Assembly: GCA_002508425.1 (NCBI GenBank)
Contig: DAKU01000011.1
Span: forward strand, 1-6,837
Direction of reading: 5' to 3'
DNA: 6,837 nt
Origin: Methanosarcinaceae archaeon UBA470
GTDB lineage: Archaea > Halobacteriota > Methanosarcinia > Methanosarcinales > Methanosarcinaceae
Shown here: positions 1 to 5,518 of the stretch, one piece after another
How the letters are laid out: every line of letters begins with the position of its first letter
How positions within the stretch are numbered: position 1 is the stretch's first letter
Program-made: the position numbers and the translations under genes
The notes under the pieces: generated by a model
Told to the model about the DNA's origin: nothing
Seen by the model: the letters and a program-made list of their open reading frames with translations, nothing else
Databases searched by the model: none

Positions 1-255
1 TTTGCTGTGGCTCCTATCAACGATAAGGAAGCCCAGCATATGATCTCATCTATCAAAACATATCCACTTATAGCAGGTGTAAGGGGTGAAACGCCTTCAG
101 ACATCAAAGCCATAATTGATACTTTGCTTAAAGTGTCACAGCTTGTGATGGACTTCCCTCACCTGATGGAATTCGAGATAAATCCTCTCATGGTCATGCC
201 CGAAGGTAAAGGCTGCCTTGCAATGGATATCAGGATGACATTAAGACAGGAATGA
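1..255 (+). CDS. Acetyl-CoA synthetase (ADP-forming), C-terminal fragment
   Basis: This is the 3' end of a gene that begins before the window; reading frame 1 is open from the first base to a TGA at 253-255 and gives 84 residues. The enzyme interconverts acetyl-CoA + ADP + Pi and acetate + ATP + CoA in the cytoplasm. The fragment matches the end of the ATP-grasp (beta) part: GVRG at residues 26-29, then EFEINPL at 57-63 with the Asn that usually contacts metal/ATP, and the closing AMDIR strand at 74-78. In Methanosarcinales the alpha and beta parts are commonly fused in one chain of about 700 residues, but the missing 5' part prevents telling a fusion from a separate beta subunit. The internal GTG at position 7 is not a real start, because homology-like sequence runs through it. 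The next gene is 78 bases downstream in the same direction. The family assignment is confident; the subunit form is not known. Confidence 0.85.
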   Translation, partial: FAVAPINDKEAQHMISSIKTYPLIAGVRGETPSDIKAIIDTLLKVSQLVMDFPHLMEFEINPLMVMPEGKGCLAMDIRMTLRQE

Positions 256-322
256 GAAGTGGTATTAGATGATAGATTATCTTTATTAGAAATAATCAAT
301 TAGTTACTATTAAGGAGTGTTA

Positions 323-328
323 GGAGGG
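323..328 (+). promoter_or_regulatory. Ribosome-binding site of the Pta-N-like gene
   Basis: GGAGGG lies six bases before the ATG at 334 and matches the archaeal 16S anti-Shine-Dalgarno sequence well. A second AAGGAG at 312-316 is too far away to serve this start. The site fixes the start of the downstream gene. Confidence 0.7.
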
Positions 329-333
329 AGATT

Positions 334-1407
334 ATGGCTTCAATATTGGTAAGCTCATCGGAACAGTACTCAGGAAAAAGCTCTCTGTGTCTGGGTTTTG
401 GCATTATTCTTAAAGAGAGGGGTTACAAGATCGGATACATGAAGCCCATTGGCAATCTGCTTATAGATGTCAATGGATCACTTACAGATGAGGATGCCGA
501 AGGAATAAGAAAGTTACTGGGATTACAGGACGATCTAAGTTCCATTACTCCAATTTTGCTTACGGAGAACCTTACGGATGATGCTCTAATGGGTGTGGAG
601 AAAGGCCTCGATTTGAGATTAAAGGAAGCTTATGAAAAAATATCAAAGGGCAAGGATGTGGTCCTGCTGGAAGGAGCAGGGGGCATCGGCGGCGGAGCAA
701 TGTACAATCTCTCAGACCCGGAGATAGCTACAAAGCTTGATACCAAGATGCTGCTTATCACAAGATATGATTCTGAAAGAGCTGTTGACCGTATCCTCTG
801 CGATCTGCGTATAATCCAGAACACAGAGATCCTTGCAGGCATAATACTTAATGAGGTGCCTGTGGGTAAACTTAAAACAGTTTCTCATCTGGTAGTACCT
901 TTCTTGGAGAAAAAAGGCATAAAAGTGTTTGGCTACATCCCCGAAGATGATATGCTGCGCTCTGTATCAGTATCAGAAATGGTCGAAGACCTTAATGCAG
1001 AAGTACTGGTGGGTGCAAGCCACCTGGAAGACCTGGTGGAGCATTACCTTGTAGGTGCTATGGAGGTAGGTTCTGCCATAAAGTATTTTAGGCGTATGCC
1101 TAACGCAGCTGTGATCACTGGTGGTGATCGCTCAGATATACAGATGGCTGCTATTGAGGCTAAAGTAAAGTGCCTGGTGCTCACAGGCAACCTACGCCCC
1201 AGTGGTGCAGTGCTGGGAAGCGCGGAGGAGGCTAATATTCCCGTGATCCTTGTCAGGGGTGACACCATGAGCACCATCGAAAAGATGGAGCACCTCATTG
1301 GCCATGCACGTATAAAGCAGGAAGCTAAAATAAAAAGGATCGTGGAGCTCATCAAGAAGTACGTAGATGTTGATGGGCTGATCGCGGAAATGGGACTTAC
1401 TAAATAA
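334..1407 (+). CDS. Phosphotransacetylase N-terminal-like protein (P-loop + DRTGG domain)
   Basis: This 357-residue cytoplasmic protein resembles the regulatory N-terminal half of long bacterial phosphotransacetylases but has no catalytic acetyl/butyryl-transferase domain. Residues 1-200 look like a dethiobiotin-synthetase/CobQ-type P-loop domain. The nucleotide loop runs from residue 7 to 17, with SGKSS at 13-17; YMKPIG follows at 35-40 and EGAGG at 113-117, the signature expected of that fold. A DRTGG-like domain covers about 205-325, with ITGGDRSD at 261-268. The C-terminus is a charged helix. There are no membrane segments. The start is secured by the GGAGGG site six bases upstream. The gene follows the ADP-forming acetyl-CoA synthetase by 78 bases, so it is probably co-transcribed, and it meets the AMP-forming synthetase tail to tail with an 18-base gap. 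The family relation is what I see. A role as a nucleotide- or metabolite-sensing partner of acetyl-CoA metabolism is inference; an amidotransferase-like synthetase activity is the alternative. Confidence 0.8.
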   Translation: MASILVSSSEQYSGKSSLCLGFGIILKERGYKIGYMKPIGNLLIDVNGSLTDEDAEGIRKLLGLQDDLSSITPILLTENLTDDALMGVEKGLDLRLKEAYEKISKGKDVVLLEGAGGIGGGAMYNLSDPEIATKLDTKMLLITRYDSERAVDRILCDLRIIQNTEILAGIILNEVPVGKLKTVSHLVVPFLEKKGIKVFGYIPEDDMLRSVSVSEMVEDLNAEVLVGASHLEDLVEHYLVGAMEVGSAIKYFRRMPNAAVITGGDRSDIQMAAIEAKVKCLVLTGNLRPSGAVLGSAEEANIPVILVRGDTMSTIEKMEHLIGHARIKQEAKIKRIVELIKKYVDVDGLIAEMGLTK

Positions 1408-1412
1408 GTCCA

Positions 1413-1447
1413 TTTTCCACTTTTATTATGGATTTTCGATTTCTTTT
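1413..1447 (+). terminator. U-rich termination tract after the Pta-N-like gene
   Basis: Beginning five bases after the stop codon, the plus strand carries four separate TTTT runs (1413-1416, 1421-1424, 1433-1436, 1444-1447) without an obvious GC hairpin, the usual form of archaeal termination. The tract overlaps the 3' end of the opposing acetyl-CoA synthetase gene. The reciprocal tract for that gene, T-rich on the minus strand, would be at 1336-1327 inside this gene. Confidence 0.45.
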
Positions 1448-3372
1448 GTCCTCTGCCTGAGTATTTCTACAATATCAGGATTCTGTAGCGTTGTGACATC
1501 ACCAGTGTTCCTGTCATTGACAATGGCCTTGAGCACACGGCGCATTATTTTCCCGCTTCTTGTTTTAGGCAAATCGTCTGTGAATATCACCTGCTTTGGC
1601 CTTGCAAAGGGACCGATGTTCATTGCCACATGGTCGATTAGTTCTTTCCTTAGTTTTCCAGTGGCTACTATGCCTGAGCGAAGAATAACATAGCAATAGA
1701 TCACTTCTCCCTTGAGTTCATCCAGCTTTCCCACAACTGCCGATTCTGCAACAGCAGGATGTGATACCAGTACGCTTTCCACTTCTGCAGTACCAATAAG
1801 GTGTGCAGCTATCTTGATACTATCATCGACACGCCCAATTATCCAGAAATAGCCATCTTCATCCTGTTTGGCACCGTCCCCTGCAAAATATGTTTTTCCA
1901 TCCCATTTGCTCCAATATGTTTCCTTGAAACGTTCACTATCGTTGAAGATGGTGCGCACCATACTAGGCCAGGGTCTCTTGATGGCGAGGAGGCCATCCG
2001 TTCCTCGGGGTACTTCATTGCCTGTTTCATCAAGCACGATTGCTTCTATTCCTGGGAAGGGTCTTGTGGCGCTACCGGGTTTGAGTGTGGTAATTCCAGG
2101 CAGGGGGGTTATGAGTACCATGCCTGTTTCTGTCTGCCACCATGTATCGACTATGGGGCATTTCTTTAGTCCTATGTTTTCATGATACCACACCCAGGCT
2201 CCGGGATTGATGGCTTCTCCTACACTTCCCAGCAGGCGCAGCGTGGATAGGTCATGCTTCTTTGGCCATTCAGCACCCCATTTCATGAAAGTCCTGATGG
2301 CCGTAGGTGCAGTATACAGTATGGTCACTTTATGCCTTTCTATGAGGTCCCACCATCTGTCCTTTTCTGGAAAATCAGGTGCACCTTCGTACATCAGCAG
2401 TGTGGCACCGTTGGAAAGAGGTCCGTACACAACATAGGAATGTCCTGTTATCCAACCACAATCAGCGGTACACCAGTAGACGTCATCTTCTTTCAGGTCG
2501 AATATCCACTTAGTAGTGACATGTGTGCCCACCATATAGCCGCCTGTAGTATGCACAATACCCTTAGGCTTGCCAGTGGTACCACTGGTGTACATCAGAA
2601 AGAGCATGTCCTCTGCATCCATAGGTTCAGCTTCGCATACAGTGCTTTCGCTTTTCATTATCTCGTGCCACCACACATCTCTTTCAGAGTGCATCTCCAC
2701 CTCAATGCTGGTTTGCTTTACAACTATCACCTTTTCGATGCACTGGCACATCTGTGCATCCCTGTCTATCTTCTTTTTCTGTTCCACCACACTACCTCTA
2801 CGGTAATATCCATCACATGTAATGATGAACCTGCTATTGGAGTGTCCTGTCCTTGTGAACAGGGCTTCACCAGAGAATGCTGCGAAAACTACATTGTGGG
2901 GTGCACCTATCCTTGCACATGCCAGCATAGAGATCACGACTTCAGGTATCATGGGCAGGTAAATGGTCACAACATCTCCTTTTCTGACGCCCAGTTTTTT
3001 CAGAGCATTGGCAAAGCGGCAGGTCTCATCCAGAAGTTGCTTGTATGTATATGTCCTGACATCTCCCATTTCCCCTTCCCAGATGATGGCTGTTTTGTCA
3101 GCTCTTTTTTCCATATGCACATCCAGGCAGTTGTAGCAGGCATTTAGTTTCCCTCCCACGAACCATTGTGCGTGGGGTGGTTGCCAGTCAAGTACTTTGT
3201 CCCACTTTCTGAACCAGTGGATGTCATGAGCAAGCTTGTCCCAGAATCCTTCCAGATCCTGTGCTGCTTTCTGATACACACCAAGATCATTGATATTTGC
3301 GTTCCTTACAAAATCCCGCGAAGGTGTAAACTCTTCGCTCATGCGGTTTTCTTTGTTTGTGTTTACTCCCAT
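1426..3372 (-). CDS. acs: Acetyl-CoA synthetase (AMP-forming)
   Basis: The enzyme activates acetate with ATP and CoA to acetyl-CoA, AMP and PPi. With the start used here (ATG at 3372) the protein has 648 residues, normal for the family. Motifs in order: YTSGTTGKPKG phosphate loop at 261-271, WITGHSYVVYGPL at 307-319 and SVGEAINP at 383-390 lining the acetate pocket, DTWWQTETG at 409-417 (the Trp that limits the acyl pocket to acetate), YFAGDGA at 495-501, GRVDD at 513-517, and PKTRSGKIMRR at 602-612 with the catalytic, acetylatable Lys608. The pocket residues are those of true acetate enzymes. The A8 segment reads IKIAAHLIGTAE instead of the usual N/K-VSGHR-IGTAE, so the hinge Gly is Ala and the following Arg is Leu (CTT at 1800-1798). 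Start: ATG 3372 has GGTG at 3382-3379, six bases away; ATG 3342 (638 residues) better matches typical N-termini but lacks a ribosome-binding site; GTG 3384 is probably upstream of or at the transcript start. Confidence 0.95.
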   Translation of the reverse strand: MGVNTNKENRMSEEFTPSRDFVRNANINDLGVYQKAAQDLEGFWDKLAHDIHWFRKWDKVLDWQPPHAQWFVGGKLNACYNCLDVHMEKRADKTAIIWEGEMGDVRTYTYKQLLDETCRFANALKKLGVRKGDVVTIYLPMIPEVVISMLACARIGAPHNVVFAAFSGEALFTRTGHSNSRFIITCDGYYRRGSVVEQKKKIDRDAQMCQCIEKVIVVKQTSIEVEMHSERDVWWHEIMKSESTVCEAEPMDAEDMLFLMYTSGTTGKPKGIVHTTGGYMVGTHVTTKWIFDLKEDDVYWCTADCGWITGHSYVVYGPLSNGATLLMYEGAPDFPEKDRWWDLIERHKVTILYTAPTAIRTFMKWGAEWPKKHDLSTLRLLGSVGEAINPGAWVWYHENIGLKKCPIVDTWWQTETGMVLITPLPGITTLKPGSATRPFPGIEAIVLDETGNEVPRGTDGLLAIKRPWPSMVRTIFNDSERFKETYWSKWDGKTYFAGDGAKQDEDGYFWIIGRVDDSIKIAAHLIGTAEVESVLVSHPAVAESAVVGKLDELKGEVIYCYVILRSGIVATGKLRKELIDHVAMNIGPFARPKQVIFTDDLPKTRSGKIMRRVLKAIVNDRNTGDVTTLQNPDIVEILRQRTKEIENP

Positions 3373-3398
3373 TTTCCACACCACAAAGTTGTTGTTCC

Positions 3399-3410
3399 TA
3401 TTTTTTTATT
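3399..3410 (-). promoter_or_regulatory. Candidate TATA box of acs
   Basis: Read on the minus strand the bases are AATAAAAAAATA, the only strong A/T box between the two minus-strand genes apart from the termination tract. An archaeal start site about 25 bases downstream would fall near 3380, giving a leader of only about 8 bases for ATG 3372, or about 38 for ATG 3342. This argues against the GTG at 3384 as start codon. Prediction from sequence only. Confidence 0.4.
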
Positions 3411-3430
3411 GGGTCCGATGACTGAAATAG

Positions 3431-3447
3431 TTTGCTGTGACAGCAAA
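3431..3447. promoter_or_regulatory. 17-base palindrome upstream of the acs promoter (possible operator)
   Basis: TTTGCTGTGACAGCAAA is a perfect palindrome with 8-base arms around a single central G. It lies about 20 bases upstream of the candidate acs TATA box and downstream of the flavoprotein termination tract, a position suited to an activator site. As RNA the one-base loop would be unfavourable, so a dimeric protein site on DNA is more likely than a hairpin. No protein can be assigned. Confidence 0.4.
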
Positions 3448-3463
3448 ATAGGCATGAAGTAAG

Positions 3464-3493
3464 TAAAAAGAGAAACAAAAGAGAAATAAAAAA
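3464..3493 (-). terminator. Pyrimidine-rich termination tract after the iron-sulfur flavoprotein gene
   Basis: Starting 18 bases after the flavoprotein stop codon, the minus strand is almost purely T and C, with runs of six, three, four, three and five T. There is no GC hairpin. Repeated U tracts of this kind act as archaeal intrinsic terminators. The tract separates the flavoprotein gene from acs, so the two same-strand genes are probably transcribed separately. Confidence 0.6.
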
Positions 3494-3510
3494 GTTAAGC
3501 AGAAATGATC

Positions 3511-4071
3511 TTATTTCATCTTTTCAAGCACATCGCACATTTTATTGATGGTATCAACAGCCGTTTGCATACCCTCTGTGTCTTCAAGAGCAGGTTTTTG
3601 CAGGATGCCGCCGAAATGTCCTCCGTCTCCGACAACTATCATCCCATGTATGTGCATCCAGTCATGGATAGTCTGGATAGTCTTCTCCTGTCCGCCGTTA
3701 CGTGAACCTCCCACTGCTAAAGCTGCACCTACTTTATTCTTTAACTGGAACCCCTGCCTCCTGTGCAGTACGCTGCGGTCAAACAATGCTTTGACCTGAG
3801 CTGTAACTGAACCAAAATACACGGGTGATGACACGATTATTGCATCTGCGTCTTTCAGTTTCTGGTACACCTGTTGCATATCATCATCAATAACGCACAT
3901 TTCCTCATTCCTGCAGATCCCGCATGCAGTGCATGGAGCTATCTTTGACGATGATATGAGCACACTATCAACCTCAAAGCCTCTTTTTTTTGCGATCCCA
4001 AGAACTTTTTCTATCAGTTTGTCGTTGTTGCCACCCTTAACGGGGCTTGCGGAGATGCCTAATATCTTCAT
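3511..4071 (-). CDS. Iron-sulfur flavoprotein (Isf family, NADPH-dependent FMN reductase fold)
   Basis: The protein has 186 residues from ATG 4071. It begins MKILGISASP, the flavodoxin-like first strand and FMN phosphate loop (residues 1-14 including the GGN that follows). The compact cluster motif CTACGICRNEEMC has cysteines at residues 47, 50, 53 and 59 (C-x2-C-x2-C-x5-C), the spacing that defines the 4Fe-4S cluster of Methanosarcina Isf. SSPVYFGSVTAQ at 81-92 and AVGGSRNGGQE at 119-129 are further FMN-contact segments. Known family members transfer electrons from ferredoxin and can reduce O2 or H2O2; the physiological partner here is not known. The reading frame extends upstream to ATG 4101 and ATG 4080, but the extra residues (MQSYFTCMIY) precede the first beta strand and look non-coding, and a TATA-like box at 4113-4101 would place the transcript start near 4078. 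The gene is divergent from pgk and upstream of acs, but a termination tract lies between it and acs. Confidence 0.88.
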   Translation of the reverse strand: MKILGISASPVKGGNNDKLIEKVLGIAKKRGFEVDSVLISSSKIAPCTACGICRNEEMCVIDDDMQQVYQKLKDADAIIVSSPVYFGSVTAQVKALFDRSVLHRRQGFQLKNKVGAALAVGGSRNGGQEKTIQTIHDWMHIHGMIVVGDGGHFGGILQKPALEDTEGMQTAVDTINKMCDVLEKMK

Positions 4072-4100
4072 ATAAATCATGCATGTGAAATACGACTGCA

Positions 4101-4113
4101 TTTATTATCTTTT
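4101..4113 (-). promoter_or_regulatory. Candidate TATA box of the iron-sulfur flavoprotein gene
   Basis: On the minus strand the bases are AAAAGATAATAAA. A start about 25 bases downstream would lie near 4078, so translation from ATG 4071 would use a very short leader and from ATG 4080 would be leaderless. No ribosome-binding site is visible before either codon, which fits a near-leaderless transcript. Confidence 0.4.
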
Positions 4114-4137
4114 GCTTTTGATGCAACGCTGGTTCCA

Positions 4138-4157
4138 ATGTGTCAGAAGGAACACAT
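4138..4157. promoter_or_regulatory. Inverted repeat in the flavoprotein/pgk divergent region (possible operator)
   Basis: ATGTGT at 4138-4143 and ACACAT at 4152-4157 form perfect six-base arms with an eight-base spacer. A second, overlapping pair GTTCC/GGAAC lies at 4132-4136 and 4149-4153 (the first base of GTTCC is within one position). The right arm runs directly into the A/T box at 4158-4165, where the pgk TFB/TBP site is expected, so a bound protein could block pgk transcription and also affect the divergent gene. Confidence 0.35.
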
Positions 4158-4165
4158 AAATATAA
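4158..4165 (+). promoter_or_regulatory. Candidate TATA box of pgk
   Basis: AAATATAA would give a transcript start near 4188 and a leader of about 70 bases. A closer box, TTTATATTA at 4228-4236, would give a start at or after the TTG codon and so could not supply the strong ribosome-binding site at 4248. The more distant box is therefore preferred. AATTATAATT at 4177-4186 is another possibility. Confidence 0.35.
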
Positions 4166-4247
4166 GAACAAATCCAATTATAATTCTACTTCGATGTTTC
4201 AGACGTAGGTGTCGAAATATTCTTACTTTATATTAACTATTGATAGC

Positions 4248-4253
4248 GGTGAT
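4248..4253 (+). promoter_or_regulatory. Ribosome-binding site selecting the TTG start of pgk
   Basis: GGTGAT matches the archaeal anti-Shine-Dalgarno core over all six bases and is six bases from the TTG at 4260-4262. It decides the start, since the frame has no ATG before residue 29, which lies inside the first conserved motif. Confidence 0.75.
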
Positions 4254-4259
4254 TGAATT

Positions 4260-5492
4260 TTGTCAGCTAAGGAAATCCTCACTATAGATGATTTTGATGT
4301 GAAAGGTAAAACAGTGCTGGTAAGAGTGGACATTAACACTCCTATGGACCCAGAGGGAAACATCCTGGATGATATGCGCATCAAAAGCCATATCCCCACG
4401 TTGGTTGACCTGCATGAGGCCAAGATCGTGTTGCTGGCTCACCAGAGCAGGCCTGGCAAAAAGGACTTCACTACTATGAAGGCACATGCTGCCCGGATGT
4501 CTCAATATCTGGGACGTGAAGTAAAATACGTGGATGATATTTTTGGTACATGTGCGAAGAACAGTATCTCTGCTATGAAAAATGGTGATGTCGTACTGCT
4601 GGAGAACGTCAGGTTCTATTCAGAAGAGTCAATGGAAAGAACTGTAGCAGAACATGCAAAATCACATCTGGTCAAAAAGCTTCTACCACATTTGGATATT
4701 TTTCTCAATGATGCTTTTGCCGTATCTCACAGAGCTCATCTTTCCATATTAGGATTCACTGAAGCTCTCCCTACCGGAGCAGGGAGAGTTATGGAAAAAG
4801 AGATAATTTCTCTGGACAGGGGGATAAAGGGCGGTGCACGTCCGTGTATCTTTGTGCTGGGTGGTGCGAAGGTGGACGATTCCCTGAAAGTTGCAGAGCA
4901 CGTTCTCATTAATGGAGGTGCTGACAGAGTCCTTGTTACCGGTGTGGTTGCAAATGTAATGCTTGCAGCATCGGGTGTTGATATTGGTAAGGTCAATATG
5001 GATTTCATAGAATCTCAGGGTTATACCGAACAGATTGAAAAGGCAAGGAAAGTGCTTGAAAAATTCAATGGAAAGGTTGGTCTTCCTATAGATGTAGCTC
5101 TGAACGAGAATGGTAAACGTTTAGAAGTGCAGGTGGGAGAACTTCCCAACGGCAACATGCCTATTTATGATATTGGCCTTGAGACTATTGTAGCTTTTTC
5201 CAAAGAGATCAAGAATGCAAAGACTGTGGTCCTCAATGGACCTGCGGGGCTTTCCGAAATGGCTGAATTTGCCCTGGGTACGCATGAGATCATTAAAGCT
5301 GCGATCCATTCTGAATATTCCATAGCTGGCGGCGGCCATATCTCGGCTGAGATCCGCAACCTGGGTTTTGAGAACAAGTTCTCTCACCTGAGCACAGGCG
5401 GTGGTGCATGTATAGATTATCTTGCAGGAGAGAAATTGCCAGGTGTCGTGGCACTGAAGGAAGCTGCGGCTATACATAAGCTTCACAAGTAA
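4260..5492 (+). CDS. pgk: Phosphoglycerate kinase
   Basis: The enzyme interconverts 3-phosphoglycerate + ATP and 1,3-bisphosphoglycerate + ADP in the cytoplasm. In a methanogen of this kind it mostly serves gluconeogenesis. The 410-residue length is normal for archaeal Pgk. Motifs: VRVDIN at residues 21-26, DDMRI at 37-41, HQSRPG at 61-66, ENVRF at 115-119 and NDAFAVSHRAHLS at 150-162 form the basic-patch substrate site of the N-terminal domain. GGAKVDDSLK at 201-210, NGPAG at 326-330 (Ala where bacteria usually have Met) with Glu333, and STGGGA at 378-383 form the nucleotide site of the C-terminal domain. All key residues appear intact. Translation starts at TTG, supported by GGTGAT six bases upstream and by nine residues before the conserved DDFDV segment. 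The gene is divergent from the iron-sulfur flavoprotein and is followed after 26 bases by the AMMECR1 gene, probably in one transcript. Confidence 0.96.
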   Translation: MSAKEILTIDDFDVKGKTVLVRVDINTPMDPEGNILDDMRIKSHIPTLVDLHEAKIVLLAHQSRPGKKDFTTMKAHAARMSQYLGREVKYVDDIFGTCAKNSISAMKNGDVVLLENVRFYSEESMERTVAEHAKSHLVKKLLPHLDIFLNDAFAVSHRAHLSILGFTEALPTGAGRVMEKEIISLDRGIKGGARPCIFVLGGAKVDDSLKVAEHVLINGGADRVLVTGVVANVMLAASGVDIGKVNMDFIESQGYTEQIEKARKVLEKFNGKVGLPIDVALNENGKRLEVQVGELPNGNMPIYDIGLETIVAFSKEIKNAKTVVLNGPAGLSEMAEFALGTHEIIKAAIHSEYSIAGGGHISAEIRNLGFENKFSHLSTGGGACIDYLAGEKLPGVVALKEAAAIHKLHK

Positions 5493-5518
5493 TATCCTTA
5501 AGCGATACTAAAAAAGGG

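Noticed and set aside
275..297. Stem-loop (GATTAT/ATAATC plus a few inner pairs) in the same spacer, as a terminator or attenuator.
   Set aside because: The stem is entirely A/T-rich apart from the terminal pair, contains a mismatch, and is not followed by a T run; such stems are common in A/T-rich spacers.
259..303. A 14-codon GTG-started reading frame between the two leftmost genes, as a possible leader peptide.
   Set aside because: It has only a poor ribosome-binding site overlapping the upstream stop, no recognisable residue pattern, and its length is expected by chance.
2254..3147. A long open frame on the plus strand across acs (297 codons).
   Set aside because: It is antisense to a clear acetyl-CoA synthetase and its translation is Cys/His-rich with no family resemblance, typical of a shadow frame.
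4072..4101. Upstream extension of the iron-sulfur flavoprotein to ATG 4101.
   Set aside because: The ten extra residues precede the first beta strand of the flavodoxin fold and overlap the proposed promoter region; no ribosome-binding site is present.
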